The translations under genes and the position numbers were made by a program. 64,000 nt of DNA from Morinoia aosen. Its lineage: Eukaryota; Arthropoda; Malacostraca; Amphipoda; Talitridae. Positions within the stretch are counted from its first letter, which is position 1. Each line of letters starts with the position of its first letter. The notes beneath the pieces were generated by a model, which made no database searches, was not told where the DNA came from, and saw only the letters and a list, made by a program, of their open reading frames with translations. The DNA is taken from contig CM059559.1 of assembly GCA_030386875.1 (NCBI GenBank), positions 63,316,392 to 63,380,391 on the forward strand, given 5' to 3'. Below, one piece after another: positions 55,167 through 64,000 of this stretch.

Positions 55167-55835
55167 ATATGATGATAGAATTACCACAAAAATTCATTTG
55201 CACAATGTGTGGCCTTTATTTATTGTATTTCTTGGTAATTTTTTTTTTTTCAATAAAATACTGTATTTCTCTTATACCCTGATGCTTACATTAAAATCAA
55301 GTCCTCAGATTAGAAATTATATTATAAAAGAATTATCAGGAAGAAATGTGCAATCTTTTACAAACTTATACTTGTAGTTTTAAATGAGCATAATTGCAAC
55401 TTATTTCAGAAATTTATCTGCCCTGTTGACCCAATTATAGTAGGTAAAAAAGTTATAGGCCTAGCTGTATGTAGAGTCATTTACATATATGTTTAGAGTT
55501 TAAATATTTTTATGAAAAAGCATTGGTAAACTCTTCTCATTCATGTTTCTCTTTGCATTTCTAAAAACTGCTTGCTGGGACTTGTTAGGCTTTTAAAAAT
55601 TTTAACTGCTTTTGCTTGTGGATCCAAAAGTGAATTTCTTTAATTTAAGCTTTTTCTAAAATTATGATAATAGCTAATTCTATTTAAATCTGGCTTAAAA
55701 TCTTTTACTTTGGGTAATATATTGTCTTCCTTTGTTATATCATAAATGTGGCCCTGTGAAAAGTTGAATAAATCAGCTGTTCTAAACTATTATGCCTCAA
55801 ATTTAATTTAAAAGTATTCTGTTATCTATCTACAG

Positions 55836-57077
55836 AAGTAAATTCATCCAACATTGCATTCTTAATGGTAAAGTGTATGCTGTAGTATAAGCATCAATTA
55901 TCATTATATTGAATAGATGTATGTTTGTGTAGACTTTGCTGTAACAGTAACAATTAACATTTAGGGCTGTTTCTCAACTGTCATGTGTCATAGGCACAGT
56001 CTGTGAAATTAAACCAAATGTTTTATCCCTTTTTTTGTATTTTTCAGATAGTTTTCAAACATTTGGCTATTTTGCATAGAAGACGTTTGTGTAGGAGAAT
56101 CAATTATAGAAAAAATTATTTAAATGAAACCTGGCAGTTTTCTTGCCCCTGTAGTGCTTCAGAGCATTTCTTGAGCAGTGTCAATGTCATTAGGTATCTC
56201 TACTATGGAACTGCAGAGCTGGGACTTCAGAATCTTCAACAATGGTTAGTATTCCATTGCATTGTAAAATTTTCCTTCCTAACTTCATTCATGACTATTG
56301 AGGTTAGTGAGATTTGTATGTATGGAAGCACTATTTAAAAAATATAGTCCATAAGTATTTAGTTTTCATGGCGTATAACAATAAAAAATAAGAAATGCAA
56401 AAGTGTGAATTCAAATAAATTTTTTAATTTATTTCTGAACTGAAATTTTGGTACTTCAGCAAGTCAGTATGCTATGCAGGTTGTAAATTGGATACATTTT
56501 TTTCTTAATATTATTTGTTACAAATACTATTGGAAATGATTGTCAACTTTTAACATCCTGTGACAGTTCCAGTGCTTTAAATTTGGCAAAATTCTAGCTG
56601 TGTCACGTATCTCCACAAAAACTACTTTAATGAGCTTCATCTATGCTTGATTGAAATTTAATTTTTTTTTTAAATTAAACTTTAATTTGCTCCAGCGTGT
56701 TATTCTAATATACCAAGTTGTTCATATTTATTTAGAGTTTCTATCATTTTTAGAAAGCCACCTATGGTTAATAAGTTAATTATTATCTTCTCTTCCGTCA
56801 GGTTGGGAAGCCCATTGCCATCCAAGAAACAATTGAAATCATTGAAGACTGTCCACGGGCCTTCCTCAAATTGGTTACCTTCCCTACAGGTTGTTACAAA
56901 GGCCCTGCCTTCAAGTTCAAGCACATCGGATGAATCCCTACCACCATCACTATGGTCCTTTTCTCTGGTGGTACTCTTCTCCCAACACAAGTCTCTAAAC
57001 AGACTTGTGTTGTGCAAGTTTTGGTTATACTCTACATGAATTGAATAGTGAAGGTTAAAAATTTCTAAGAGAATAAA
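55836..57077 (+). CDS. Candidate host gene, three terminal exons (55836-55867, 56048-56244, 56802-57039)
   Basis: Exon a (32 nt) lies between TATCTACAG and GTAAAG. Exon b follows GTATTTTTCAG and ends at ATG/GTTAGT. Exon c follows CTTCTCTTCCGTCAG and runs to a TGA at 57037-57039. The reading phases agree: a ends on a codon boundary, b is open, and the b-c join completes a Trp codon. AATAAA at 57072-57077 lies 33 bp past the stop. Residues include HRRRLCRRINYRKNY, NETWQFSCPCSASEHF, a Ser/Pro-rich stretch and no known domain. It is a coherent spliced model but unrecognised; a long non-coding RNA or an element relic remains possible. Upstream exons would lie left of the LARD-like insertion. Confidence 0.3.
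56983..57012. repeat. Perfect 12-bp-arm hairpin in the candidate terminal exon
   Basis: CAACACAAGTCT, loop CTAAAC, AGACTTGTGTTG. It sits about 25 bp before the candidate stop codon. Confidence 0.7.
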
Positions 57078-57601
57078 GCAGGATGTCCTTTCTTCCTCGT
57101 GTTATAATGATTTGGCTGTATAATTTTTTGTTGATTATAATTCCACAAAGGAAATTTTTCAACTGATGAACATGAGCCAATCATATTCGTTTTGTGGAAA
57201 ATTTTGTTCCATTAGCATCCTGATGTGCTTAAACAAAATGTACGTAAGTATTCACTTTTGTAGTACCTATGCAAATCAATTGTGTATGAAGTATTTAAAA
57301 AATTTTCCTGCAATGCTTAAAATAATGTTAAGATAATGAAATGAGTGAAGTGCTGGATTGATGAAATTCTAGTCTTTTTGTACCTAGCTAATGATGCACT
57401 TGACCAGTAATTACAAATTATACTTTCATTATGCTACATTATATGCTAGTTATACTTTTTTTATGCCCAGTTATGATTATTTAACAAATACAATACCAAC
57501 GGGTATTTAAACATTGCTTTAATATACTTTTTAAATTAGTCACTGACTAGTCAAATTATCTGTATTACAAATGTGGTATATAAATGCCATAATTCTAAGA
57601 C

Positions 57602-57977
57602 ATATTTTTCCATTGAACTAAATGTTCACCAATTTTTTACCAGAATGACACTTATGTTGCATAATGATTTACGCTACATTTGTGTCCATACAGGAGACGT
57701 ATAAATTAAGCACGTCTCTAACTTAATTCAAGCTGAAGTAAACTCTACAATTTGATGCCCGAGAATTGGTCAAGGCTTCATTAAAAATCCATCGAAGTGC
57801 ACGCCAAGCGCAGCATGATAGTCTATACTAGTTCGCTCTATGCAGTGACGTTACTTTGCGTACAAAATATAAGATGAGGCTGTGGTTAAGGGATGCGCAT
57901 CTCTATTCAGATTTTTCCATTGAGCTAAATGTTCACTAATTATTTACCCGAATGTAAGTTATGTTGTATAGTGATGA
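57602..57977. repeat. Direct repeats of about 68 bp, 308 bp apart
   Basis: 57602-57670 and 57910-57977 share ATTTTTCCATTGA(A/G)CTAA, AATGTTCAC(C/T)AAT, TTTTTACC or TATTTACC, GAATG and TTATGTTG. Possibly two fragments of one old repeat. Confidence 0.6.
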
Positions 57978-59579
57978 TTGTTATAAAAAATATTTATTTG
58001 CCATACTTTTCATCAGTTTCATTTCAGAATTAGATGGCTTACGGTTGACTACTTATTACAGAAATATGTTATTATTGTTAGAGGATTTTAAAACATTGTA
58101 CAAACCCTGTGTACGTGTTTGTACTTGATGATCCCTACTCTATTCCTCTCTTTGGAACACCGTTGTTGTGGTTAAGGAGGCTCAAAGCACCATATGTTCT
58201 CTTCTTTGATAATGAAAATAGTGCAAGGTATGGGGAACAACAAACATGTAATCAAAGCTAAAAGATACCATTAACAACTTATAAAAACCTTTGGAATAGT
58301 TTAAAAATTATATCACTAGTGGTGAATTCTTTTTAGATAGCACTGCATTTTGTTTAATTCTAGTTTTTATCAATGGATGATAAGATATTCAAGATCTGTG
58401 CATGCAGCAGGTCACCTTTGCAAATTTTTACCTCTCAAGGTATCTCTATAACTTGTTTCTGGTGCCTCAACCTTTGACTTGCGTTTTTATTCATGCTGTA
58501 ATTTTCATTGTAAATATTAAATAAAATAGATCCACACACTTACTTTTTAAGAACACCTGTTCTGGGTTCTCTGTTATCCTTATATTAATCAGTTTTATGA
58601 AAATGCGTTCTTTAACTAATATGGTTGAATTCTATGGGCCTACAAAATTGTATTCAGAATAGGTTTATCGTCTTCTTGGTGACTGATCTATGGCCTGCAT
58701 GTTTGGGATAATACATAAAAATATTCAACTGTTTTTTCCTCTGGCTTGAATACAGGATTACATGATTTTACAAAATTAATGGTTCAAAATGCACCCTTCA
58801 TGGAAAGGTGTCGATTTTTGGAATCTCAGCACCATGTGGTGATTTATCCCTGTTGGGGAAGGAGAGAACTCCGATACACCCAACCCAGGTGTCGGAAATG
58901 GGTTCCGCGTTGACCAGGTAACCGTCATTGTATCCTGATGTTAAAAAACATTTTGAAAAACCAATGTGCATGATGATATGATGGCAAGTGAAGGAAAGTA
59001 TTTGGACACCAGTGCATTATAATTTGATAATATTGTAAAATCATGAATCATTTACACCAGTAGTGCAAATGCCCCTCGCCAGTCGTGGAAAACCAAACCA
59101 GGAAGGTTTGGCAGCGCAGGACAGGACCACAGCTGGCCCACCGGCACAAACGAAAGGAAGGTCGAGCTTGGGCTGTGAACAAACATTAACGTCAAACAAG
59201 GTCCCAAGGAATGGATAATTTCAAGCAGAGAGGAATTAAGTTTATAATTAAAGAAAAGAATAATTTTTTGAGTACTGTTAGTTGTCAGAAATTCAAGATT
59301 TAGCAATATTTTAACTGTTTATAAATTAATACATTAACGATACTATAGCAGCGTTTACTTTGCAAAATACCTTTCAGATTGAATCATAGCTCCCTTAAAA
59401 TCAAAGGATTATTACAATAAGAAGAGTAGTTTGAATACAAGAAAATGTTCAAAATGATCATTCTTGGCATTCTAACATGTGTAGATAAAGCCCAATCCCT
59501 TCTCATTGAAGACCCCAAACTCCAGTCCAACCAACATTGAAATTATGGAATGGGATAGAGTGGACGGGCATTTTTGATT
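57978..59579. other. Non-coding stretch
   Basis: Apart from the family U fragment, nothing is recognised. The frame at 59052-59306 (minus) has no motif. Confidence 0.35.
58100..58200 (-). repeat. Dispersed repeat family U, fragment
   Basis: On the minus strand it reads GGTGCTTTGAGCCTCCTTAA and continues like the start of copies 1 and 2 (GAGCCTCCCAAAC). Only the first 100 bp are recognisable. Confidence 0.4.
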
Positions 59580-59936
59580 GAAAATTCTCAAAAGAAATGG
59601 TCGACCGAACCCAGCGTTGCACTTCACTGCGACCCACCTCAAAAGCGAACTGGTTCTGAAGTCTCTGGTACCGTTGCGGTCGTCTACAGGAAGTTCACGG
59701 GGACGCTATCTGTGCATTGCCAATGTTGATAGTCGAGGCGGCCAATAGCTCATGATCGCTCTAGGACGCAGCAGCAGTCTAGCCTCCCCGGCACGGCAGC
59801 ACATCACAGAGCAGCACCCCCATTGCGGAGCAGCACACAGTCGCGGCGCCCATCGCTGCCGCCAGCCCAAGTAGCTCTCTCTTCTCACTCCATCATAGTG
59901 ACACTAAAGTGGCATGCAATCTCTAGAAAAGAGTTC
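59580..59936 (+). promoter_or_regulatory. GC- and CpG-rich stretch, candidate promoter/5' leader
   Basis: Unlike its surroundings, 59580-59880 is GC-rich with many CG dinucleotides (CGGCACGGCAGC, AGTCGCGGCGCCC). The frame leading to the ATG at 59937 is open back to a TAG near 59729, giving a Gln/Ser/Arg/Pro-rich stretch that may be leader rather than protein. No TATA box is obvious. Confidence 0.35.
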
Positions 59937-59974
59937 ATGAAATTCGAGAAGTCGTATGGGAAGTTCCACTTCAG
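59937..59974 (+). CDS. Candidate first coding exon (gene continues right)
   Basis: ATG at 59937 is the first ATG in the open frame and starts MKFEKSYGKFHF, followed by a good splice donor (TTCAG/GTAAAT, exon end 59974, two bases into a codon). The GC-rich upstream stretch supports a gene start. No downstream exon in matching phase was identified inside the window, and the product is not recognised. Confidence 0.3.
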
Positions 59975-60980
59975 GTAAATATCACTGGCTGCTGATTCCC
60001 ACTCTGCTTGAGTTTGTGGAGTCTGTAATAAAGTACAACAGAGGGAATTACAGATGGAAGTTCACCACACCATTTTTTGATGGTTTATGCAATGTCGTTT
60101 CATGAGATGTGAACAATATTACTGGAAGAAAACAGCGGCTAGCCCCCTACTATCCCTGCATTAATATATCACAAAAAATACATTTAGATCATGGACCTGA
60201 AAGTTCACTAATAATGGAACTAGTTTGGTTTCAGTATAATTCTAATTGTAGTAGGTTACGATTAATTACGAGAACAATTAAAATATATATATATGTACTA
60301 TGTACTTTGCACACACTACCCTTTTTGAGCATGAGTTCATCAATTCAAGAAGCACCTCAATACCAGACAGTATAGCAAAAACACAGTGCACTTATTATAT
60401 TCAGGTCTGTTATTGCACCAAGTCAATACCGTATTTATGATGAAACGTAATACATTCTGGTGTGCTTGGCTGAGCAATGGACGCTTCAAAAATGTGCACA
60501 GAAAATATGGATACTGCAAATAGTTTATTTATGACACAAATAAAATGTATAAGCTATATTTCAAATTTTAAAAATAAATTGTTGGGTTTATTAAACAGAA
60601 AAAATTGAATAGCTTTGGAAAATCATTTCGAATATTGTAGGATGTCTTTTGACGAAAATTAAAAACATGAGCATTTCTCACCGCTTTTAGAAAATATCGG
60701 TCACAAAATAGTAAAAAAAACATTCTTTAGACAGAGTAAAAACATATTTTAAAGTTTTAAGCTCAAATTCAAAAATTTTAACTATATGAAGAGCATTGAA
60801 AAAGGTAGAATTATTATATCAGCTGATCCCATCTGTGACACTGATAGTATTCGAAATTTTCGCATAAGATATTAGCGATTCTTAATATTTTTCTGTTCAC
60901 ACATGCCCACACATAAATTATGGTCAATAACTCTCAACAAATTAAATTTACCAATTATATGCATCAATTATCTAAAACTT
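59975..60980. other. AT-rich stretch, possible intron
   Basis: Nothing coding is supported. If the exon at 59937-59974 is real, this would be intron. Confidence 0.3.
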
Positions 60981-60984
60981 ACTT

Positions 60985-61145
60985 TGGAAGCAGTCTTGTT
61001 TGTTTACATATTGTTTGCGAACAACTTCACACCGACGAACACGTAGTCTGGACGTCTGGACACGATTCGGAAAAGTTCGTGTTTTTGTTCGCGTTTTGGT
61101 GTGTTCGTGATTGACGAAAAGTTTGATAGTGTAGACGGGGCTTCA
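60985..61145 (-). repeat. Terminal sequence of an unclassified DNA element (right-type end)
   Basis: In reverse complement it begins TGAAGCCCCGTCTACACTAT then CAAACTTTT, differing at four of 29 positions from 46073-46101, and is followed by CACGAACACACC and related CGAACA words. The orientation is opposite to 46073, as for two ends of one element or two copies of a MITE. Confidence 0.5.
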
Positions 61146-63115
61146 TCACTCTTACCTGTGACTGCTGATGTGCCTAATTGGACCAAAGTAACCAAAGTAA
61201 GTAAGAGTCACCGCGCAGCGTACCGGCGGTTACTTACTGCCTCTGCAAAAGCCGCGAGTGAGGTTTTGACTGTGTTCTTCGCAATTATTGCTTTAGATAA
61301 ATTGTGACGTAGTGTTGCATCAGATGCCAAAAACATGTTTATTGATTGTTTTCCGGGATGTTGCGGCGATCAACCGTCAAGCTCATCCTCAGATTTTTCT
61401 CGTCGGCTGTCGAGCTCAAGCAGAGTTCAATTTTTTAAATTTAGTTGCGTAAAGTGTTGTTCGTCCAACTGTTTTGAAACTAGAGCAGTGGTATTCATAT
61501 CAGAGTATTCAGGATAGATTACTGAACAAGTTTACAGAACATTTCATATTCATTTGATTCATTTGCAAGTTCTATTCTGAATATTCATGAGCATTGGAAG
61601 TATGAAGAGGAAAGAATTATTTTGTAAACTTATTCCCAGCAGTTCTAGTAAAGAGTTTCGTAAATAAAAATATAGGTAATCAGCTATGTTTTACGCTACG
61701 TTAATAGAGAATTCTGTCTCTTTCCTCATGATTTGTTACATTTCTATATTAACGATTTTTCTAACTTAATTATTTTTGGGTAACAAACGGAATTGAATGA
61801 GCTTCAACGTTTTTTAACATCATTTTTGAGTTGACAAAATTTGATTATGAAATTATTTAAATCATGCACTTGCTACCCTGTGTGGGGACACATGTTGCCA
61901 TGAAAGGGTGTCCTCTAAATGGTCCCTTCATTATTCCCTCTCCTAAAAATACCATTGTTGTATTAAGAGAGGCTTAAATTCCCTTCTGTAAATAATATGA
62001 TAATTTGTCTTGATGATTCTTCAAAGAAATATAAATTTAAATATTATCACTCATGTGTGACAGAGTGGCTACAAAAACTGGTTTCATTTTTCGAGTGTGT
62101 ATTGATGTCACAATAAGTTACTTATTTTCGCAATATTAATAAGTGTAATTGTACGCTGACCATCAACAAAAAATAAGACCAATATGCTTTTTACATAGCT
62201 TTGTATCAGCACCAACAAGAGTAGAAAAGAATGCTGATGATAACCAAAACTCTGAGTTTATAATGAAAAATTGGTTGTTGCAAATATGTACCATGGCCCA
62301 AAAATACCACTACGTTGAATGACTCTTGCACTTTTGGGACTTAGCACTCCTACAGGGTCCGAGAGAGATGTGCATTAGGGTCCTTTTTTTATTGTGATTA
62401 GTTATTGAATAATTTTTCATGAGGGATATTTTTTCATTCATTTTTTGCTGTCCATGTGAGCTTGTCTTTCTGTCTTCAACTATTCTCTTGTTTAATATGT
62501 TTTTCAACATTTGTAATTCTTAGCATAGAGTTCTGTGCAACAGTGCACCCTATCCATGATTCGAGGGTATAGTTTATTGTAAATACTTTTTTGGAAGGTA
62601 ATTGCGCTAGCTAATTATGCTTTGTTTTTCTGTCTAAAACCGCATTAGTAATGTCAGGAAATCCTTTTGTGCTATTCTCTGCCATTATTTTCCATTTAGT
62701 TATTTAATGAAATATTTTAAATATTATTTTTCAGTGTTTGAATTTGTTATAAAAGATGTTGTTCAGCATCCAGTCAATAAACAAGCACATATGCATTTTA
62801 TGAATGATGCATTTCATTTTCTAAAAAAAAAAATCGGTGCTGGTTCATTGGTGACCCAGCTGAACTTACATTGTAACTTTAATTTCATTCGTTATGTTCT
62901 TTAATGATATTCAAAATGTTCCTGCAGGCCAATCATTTCTATGAAGTCAAAAAATTTGAGAGAGATCTCATGAATGATATATATATATATATTATAAATG
63001 AGCGTTGAAAGGGAATTCTGTACACATGAGTTGATATCTCTGTATATTTATAAAAAATATTTTTCTATTGGTTTACTTCTTGATGTATAGATATATGAAA
63101 AATAATATATATATA
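61146..63115. other. Non-coding stretch
   Basis: Apart from the family U fragment, no supported gene. A (TA)n run lies at about 62978-62993 and another at 63104-63115. The short open frame at 62735-62904 is discussed among rejected items. Confidence 0.35.
61865..61990 (-). repeat. Dispersed repeat family U, fragment
   Basis: In reverse complement: TTTAAGCCTCTCTTAATACA and onward, matching the first part of family U (TTTAAGCCTCCCTAACC). Confidence 0.4.
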
Positions 63116-63385
63116 TAAACGCAAAATAAAACAATTTTCTCAGGTGAGAAAAAACTCAAAACTTCTTTGTTTTCGAGAAATGGTGGCCTGAAATAATTTT
63201 AGATTCTCACATGAATAGGCTTACCATGCAGCCAACGAGTAAAATCTAACTTCTTTGGCAGGCTGTTGGCACACGCTTCGGGCTATTCCTACGGGAATCT
63301 ATAATTATTTCTGATCATTATTTCTCGAAAACAGAATTTTGAGGTTTTTGTCACTCGTGAAAATCGTTTTATTTTACGTTTTTCT
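63116..63385. repeat. Large palindrome, arms of about 107 bp
   Basis: The left arm (63116-63225: AAACGCAAAATAAAACAATT, ACTCAAAACTTCTTTGTTTT, CGAGAAATGGTGGCCTGAAA) is matched by the reverse complement of 63275-63385 (AAACGTAAAATAAAACGATT, CCTCAAAATTCTGTTTT, CGAGAAATAATGATCAGAAA). Identity is about 80% by eye; about 50 bp lie between the arms. It directly abuts a family U copy. Confidence 0.75.
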
Positions 63386-63790
63386 GTATTTGGTTAAAAT
63401 ATGTGCATCGCATTACACACCCCTCAGGGGGATACAACTATTGTATCTATGGGAATTAGCGCTCACAGGGGACTATGTGAGGGCCCGAGCTAAAGGTGAG
63501 GTAGGCGTCCTTTTTGTTGAAATAGAATAGGTTTTTGTTTTATTACGGACCATCTTTTTTCGGTTCACAGCTGTCCTGTTTTTTCAACACCTACCACTTT
63601 CTTCTTCAACTTTGATCTTGTTTCATGAACTTCTTTCTCATCTTCCTGTTTCTATGCCCTTTCTGCATAGATTCCGCGTTCTCTAATATCCATACCAAAT
63701 GGTGCCTTCCTTCTTCCTCTCTTCGATTCGCTCTTTTTTTTTGTAGCGGTTAGGGAGGCTTAAACTAACCTATAATCTAATAATCTAATC
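63386..63790 (-). repeat. Dispersed repeat family U, copy 3 (longest)
   Basis: In reverse complement it reads TAGTTTAAGCCTCCCTAACC, GGAATCTATGCA, GTTCATGAAACAAGATCAAA, GTGAACCGAAAAAAGATGGT, TTAGCTCGGGCCCTCACATA, then GTGAGCGCTAATTCCCATAG and ATCCCCCTGAGGGG. The same order is seen in copies at 6030, 31865 and 34073. The neighbouring palindrome may be part of the same element. Confidence 0.65.
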
Positions 63791-63797
63791 GCATTAC

Positions 63798-64000
63798 ACA
63801 ACACCCTGTATATACCCAGTGTCCCACAGAAATGTTTCCAACTTTTTCATTGATTATATCTCCGCTTTGAATTAACATGTTTGAAATTTCTTCTTCTCAA
63901 AATGCAATAAATTTTCTTTTCTTCTATAATAATTCAAGCTTTTTTCAAATCGTTTAACTTTACAGTGATCGATTTACTGAAACAGATGGAAAATTAATTG
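63798..64000. other. Window edge with a transposon-end-like sequence
   Basis: ACAACACCCTGTATATACCC (63798-63817) resembles the reverse complement of the terminal repeat at 38122 (GCAACATCCTGTATA), and is followed by AGTGTCCCACAGAAATG, another common mariner-superfamily-like end. The element itself would lie beyond the window or has been lost. Confidence 0.3.

Noticed and set aside
56700..57017. 105-codon minus-strand frame with protein-like composition.
   Set aside because: It overlaps the plus-strand exon c, which has matching splice phase and a poly(A) signal; no motif supports the minus frame, though it is not excluded.
59706..59888. Minus-strand Arg/Cys-rich frame in the GC-rich island.
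   Set aside because: GC-rich composition removes stops; no motif and no start context.
46073..61145. A complete Polinton/Maverick-type element.
   Set aside because: The inverted ends are only about 29 bp and no polymerase B, integrase, ATPase or capsid-like motif is seen between them.
62735..62904. Acceptor-like TATTTTTCAG followed by an open stretch with VVQHPVNKQAHMHFMNDAFH.
   Set aside because: The phase does not match the candidate exon at 59937-59974, there is an A11 run, and no family resemblance is seen.
1..64000. CRISPR arrays, bacterial operons, riboswitches, rRNA genes.
   Set aside because: No regularly spaced repeat-spacer structure or bacterial gene organisation; the tandem repeats found are contiguous minisatellites and the sequence is eukaryotic.

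Overview
The window reads as AT-rich nuclear DNA of an arthropod, most likely an insect. The evidence is a BEL/Pao retrotransposon, non-LTR elements of two kinds, Tc1/mariner and hAT relics, TTAA-inserting DNA elements, and a short interstitial run of the arthropod telomere unit TTAGG (as CCTAA, 30371-30460). It is not bacterial: there are no operons, CRISPR arrays or rRNA/tRNA genes that I can see. Almost everything recognisable is transposable-element sequence; only two stretches look like possible host-gene exons (55836-57039 and 59937-59974). Statements about identity are by eye, without alignment software.

Layout, left to right. 2-436 is a broken hAT transposase (minus). 1195-1250 is a 24-bp perfect-arm hairpin and 7250-7600 a longer foldback. 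3610-about 4235 is a decayed copy (A) of a TTAA-flanked element. 8700-13500 is a near full-length but frameshifted LINE on the minus strand (ORF1 with coiled coil, ORF2 with endonuclease and reverse transcriptase). 13528-23461 is a complete BEL/Pao LTR retrotransposon on the minus strand with 1.5-kb LTRs and the 4-bp target duplication ACCC; its right LTR carries a 1341-bp TTAA element (copy B), and the left LTR preserves the exact unoccupied TTAA site. 23927-26540 is a broken minus-strand gene joining a transposase-like module to a DUF4806 module. 28441-29735 is a Tc1 element with about 55-bp inverted repeats. 30015-30566 is an inverted repeat enclosing the telomere-like run. 33901-34072 and 39881-40134 are minisatellites. 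38316-39358 is a second Tc1/mariner-superfamily relic. 40268-41448 and 41453-42594 are two different TTAA-type elements lying back to back and sharing one TTAA. 43132-46070 is a 5'-truncated LINE whose RT-RNase H frame of 673 codons is intact.

46576-55166 is the most striking object: an 8.6-kb LTR element with two 1.8-kb LTRs that differ at only about seven or eight positions, a 4-bp ATAT target duplication, a TATA box, a poly(A) signal and a polypurine tract, yet a 5-kb internal region with no recognisable gag, protease, reverse transcriptase or integrase. It fits the class of large non-autonomous LTR elements (LARD-like) and must be mobilised by a partner elsewhere. To its right are three phase-compatible candidate exons ending with a stop and a nearby AATAAA, then a GC-rich stretch with a candidate first coding exon, and near the right end a palindrome with arms of about 107 bp beside a member of a dispersed repeat family (called family U here, six copies or fragments in the window).

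The genes do not form a pathway. What the window records is a succession of insertions: the TTAA element entered the BEL LTR after the BEL insertion, the LARD-like element is the youngest LTR insertion, and the LINEs, hAT and Tc1/mariner copies are older and carry disabling lesions.
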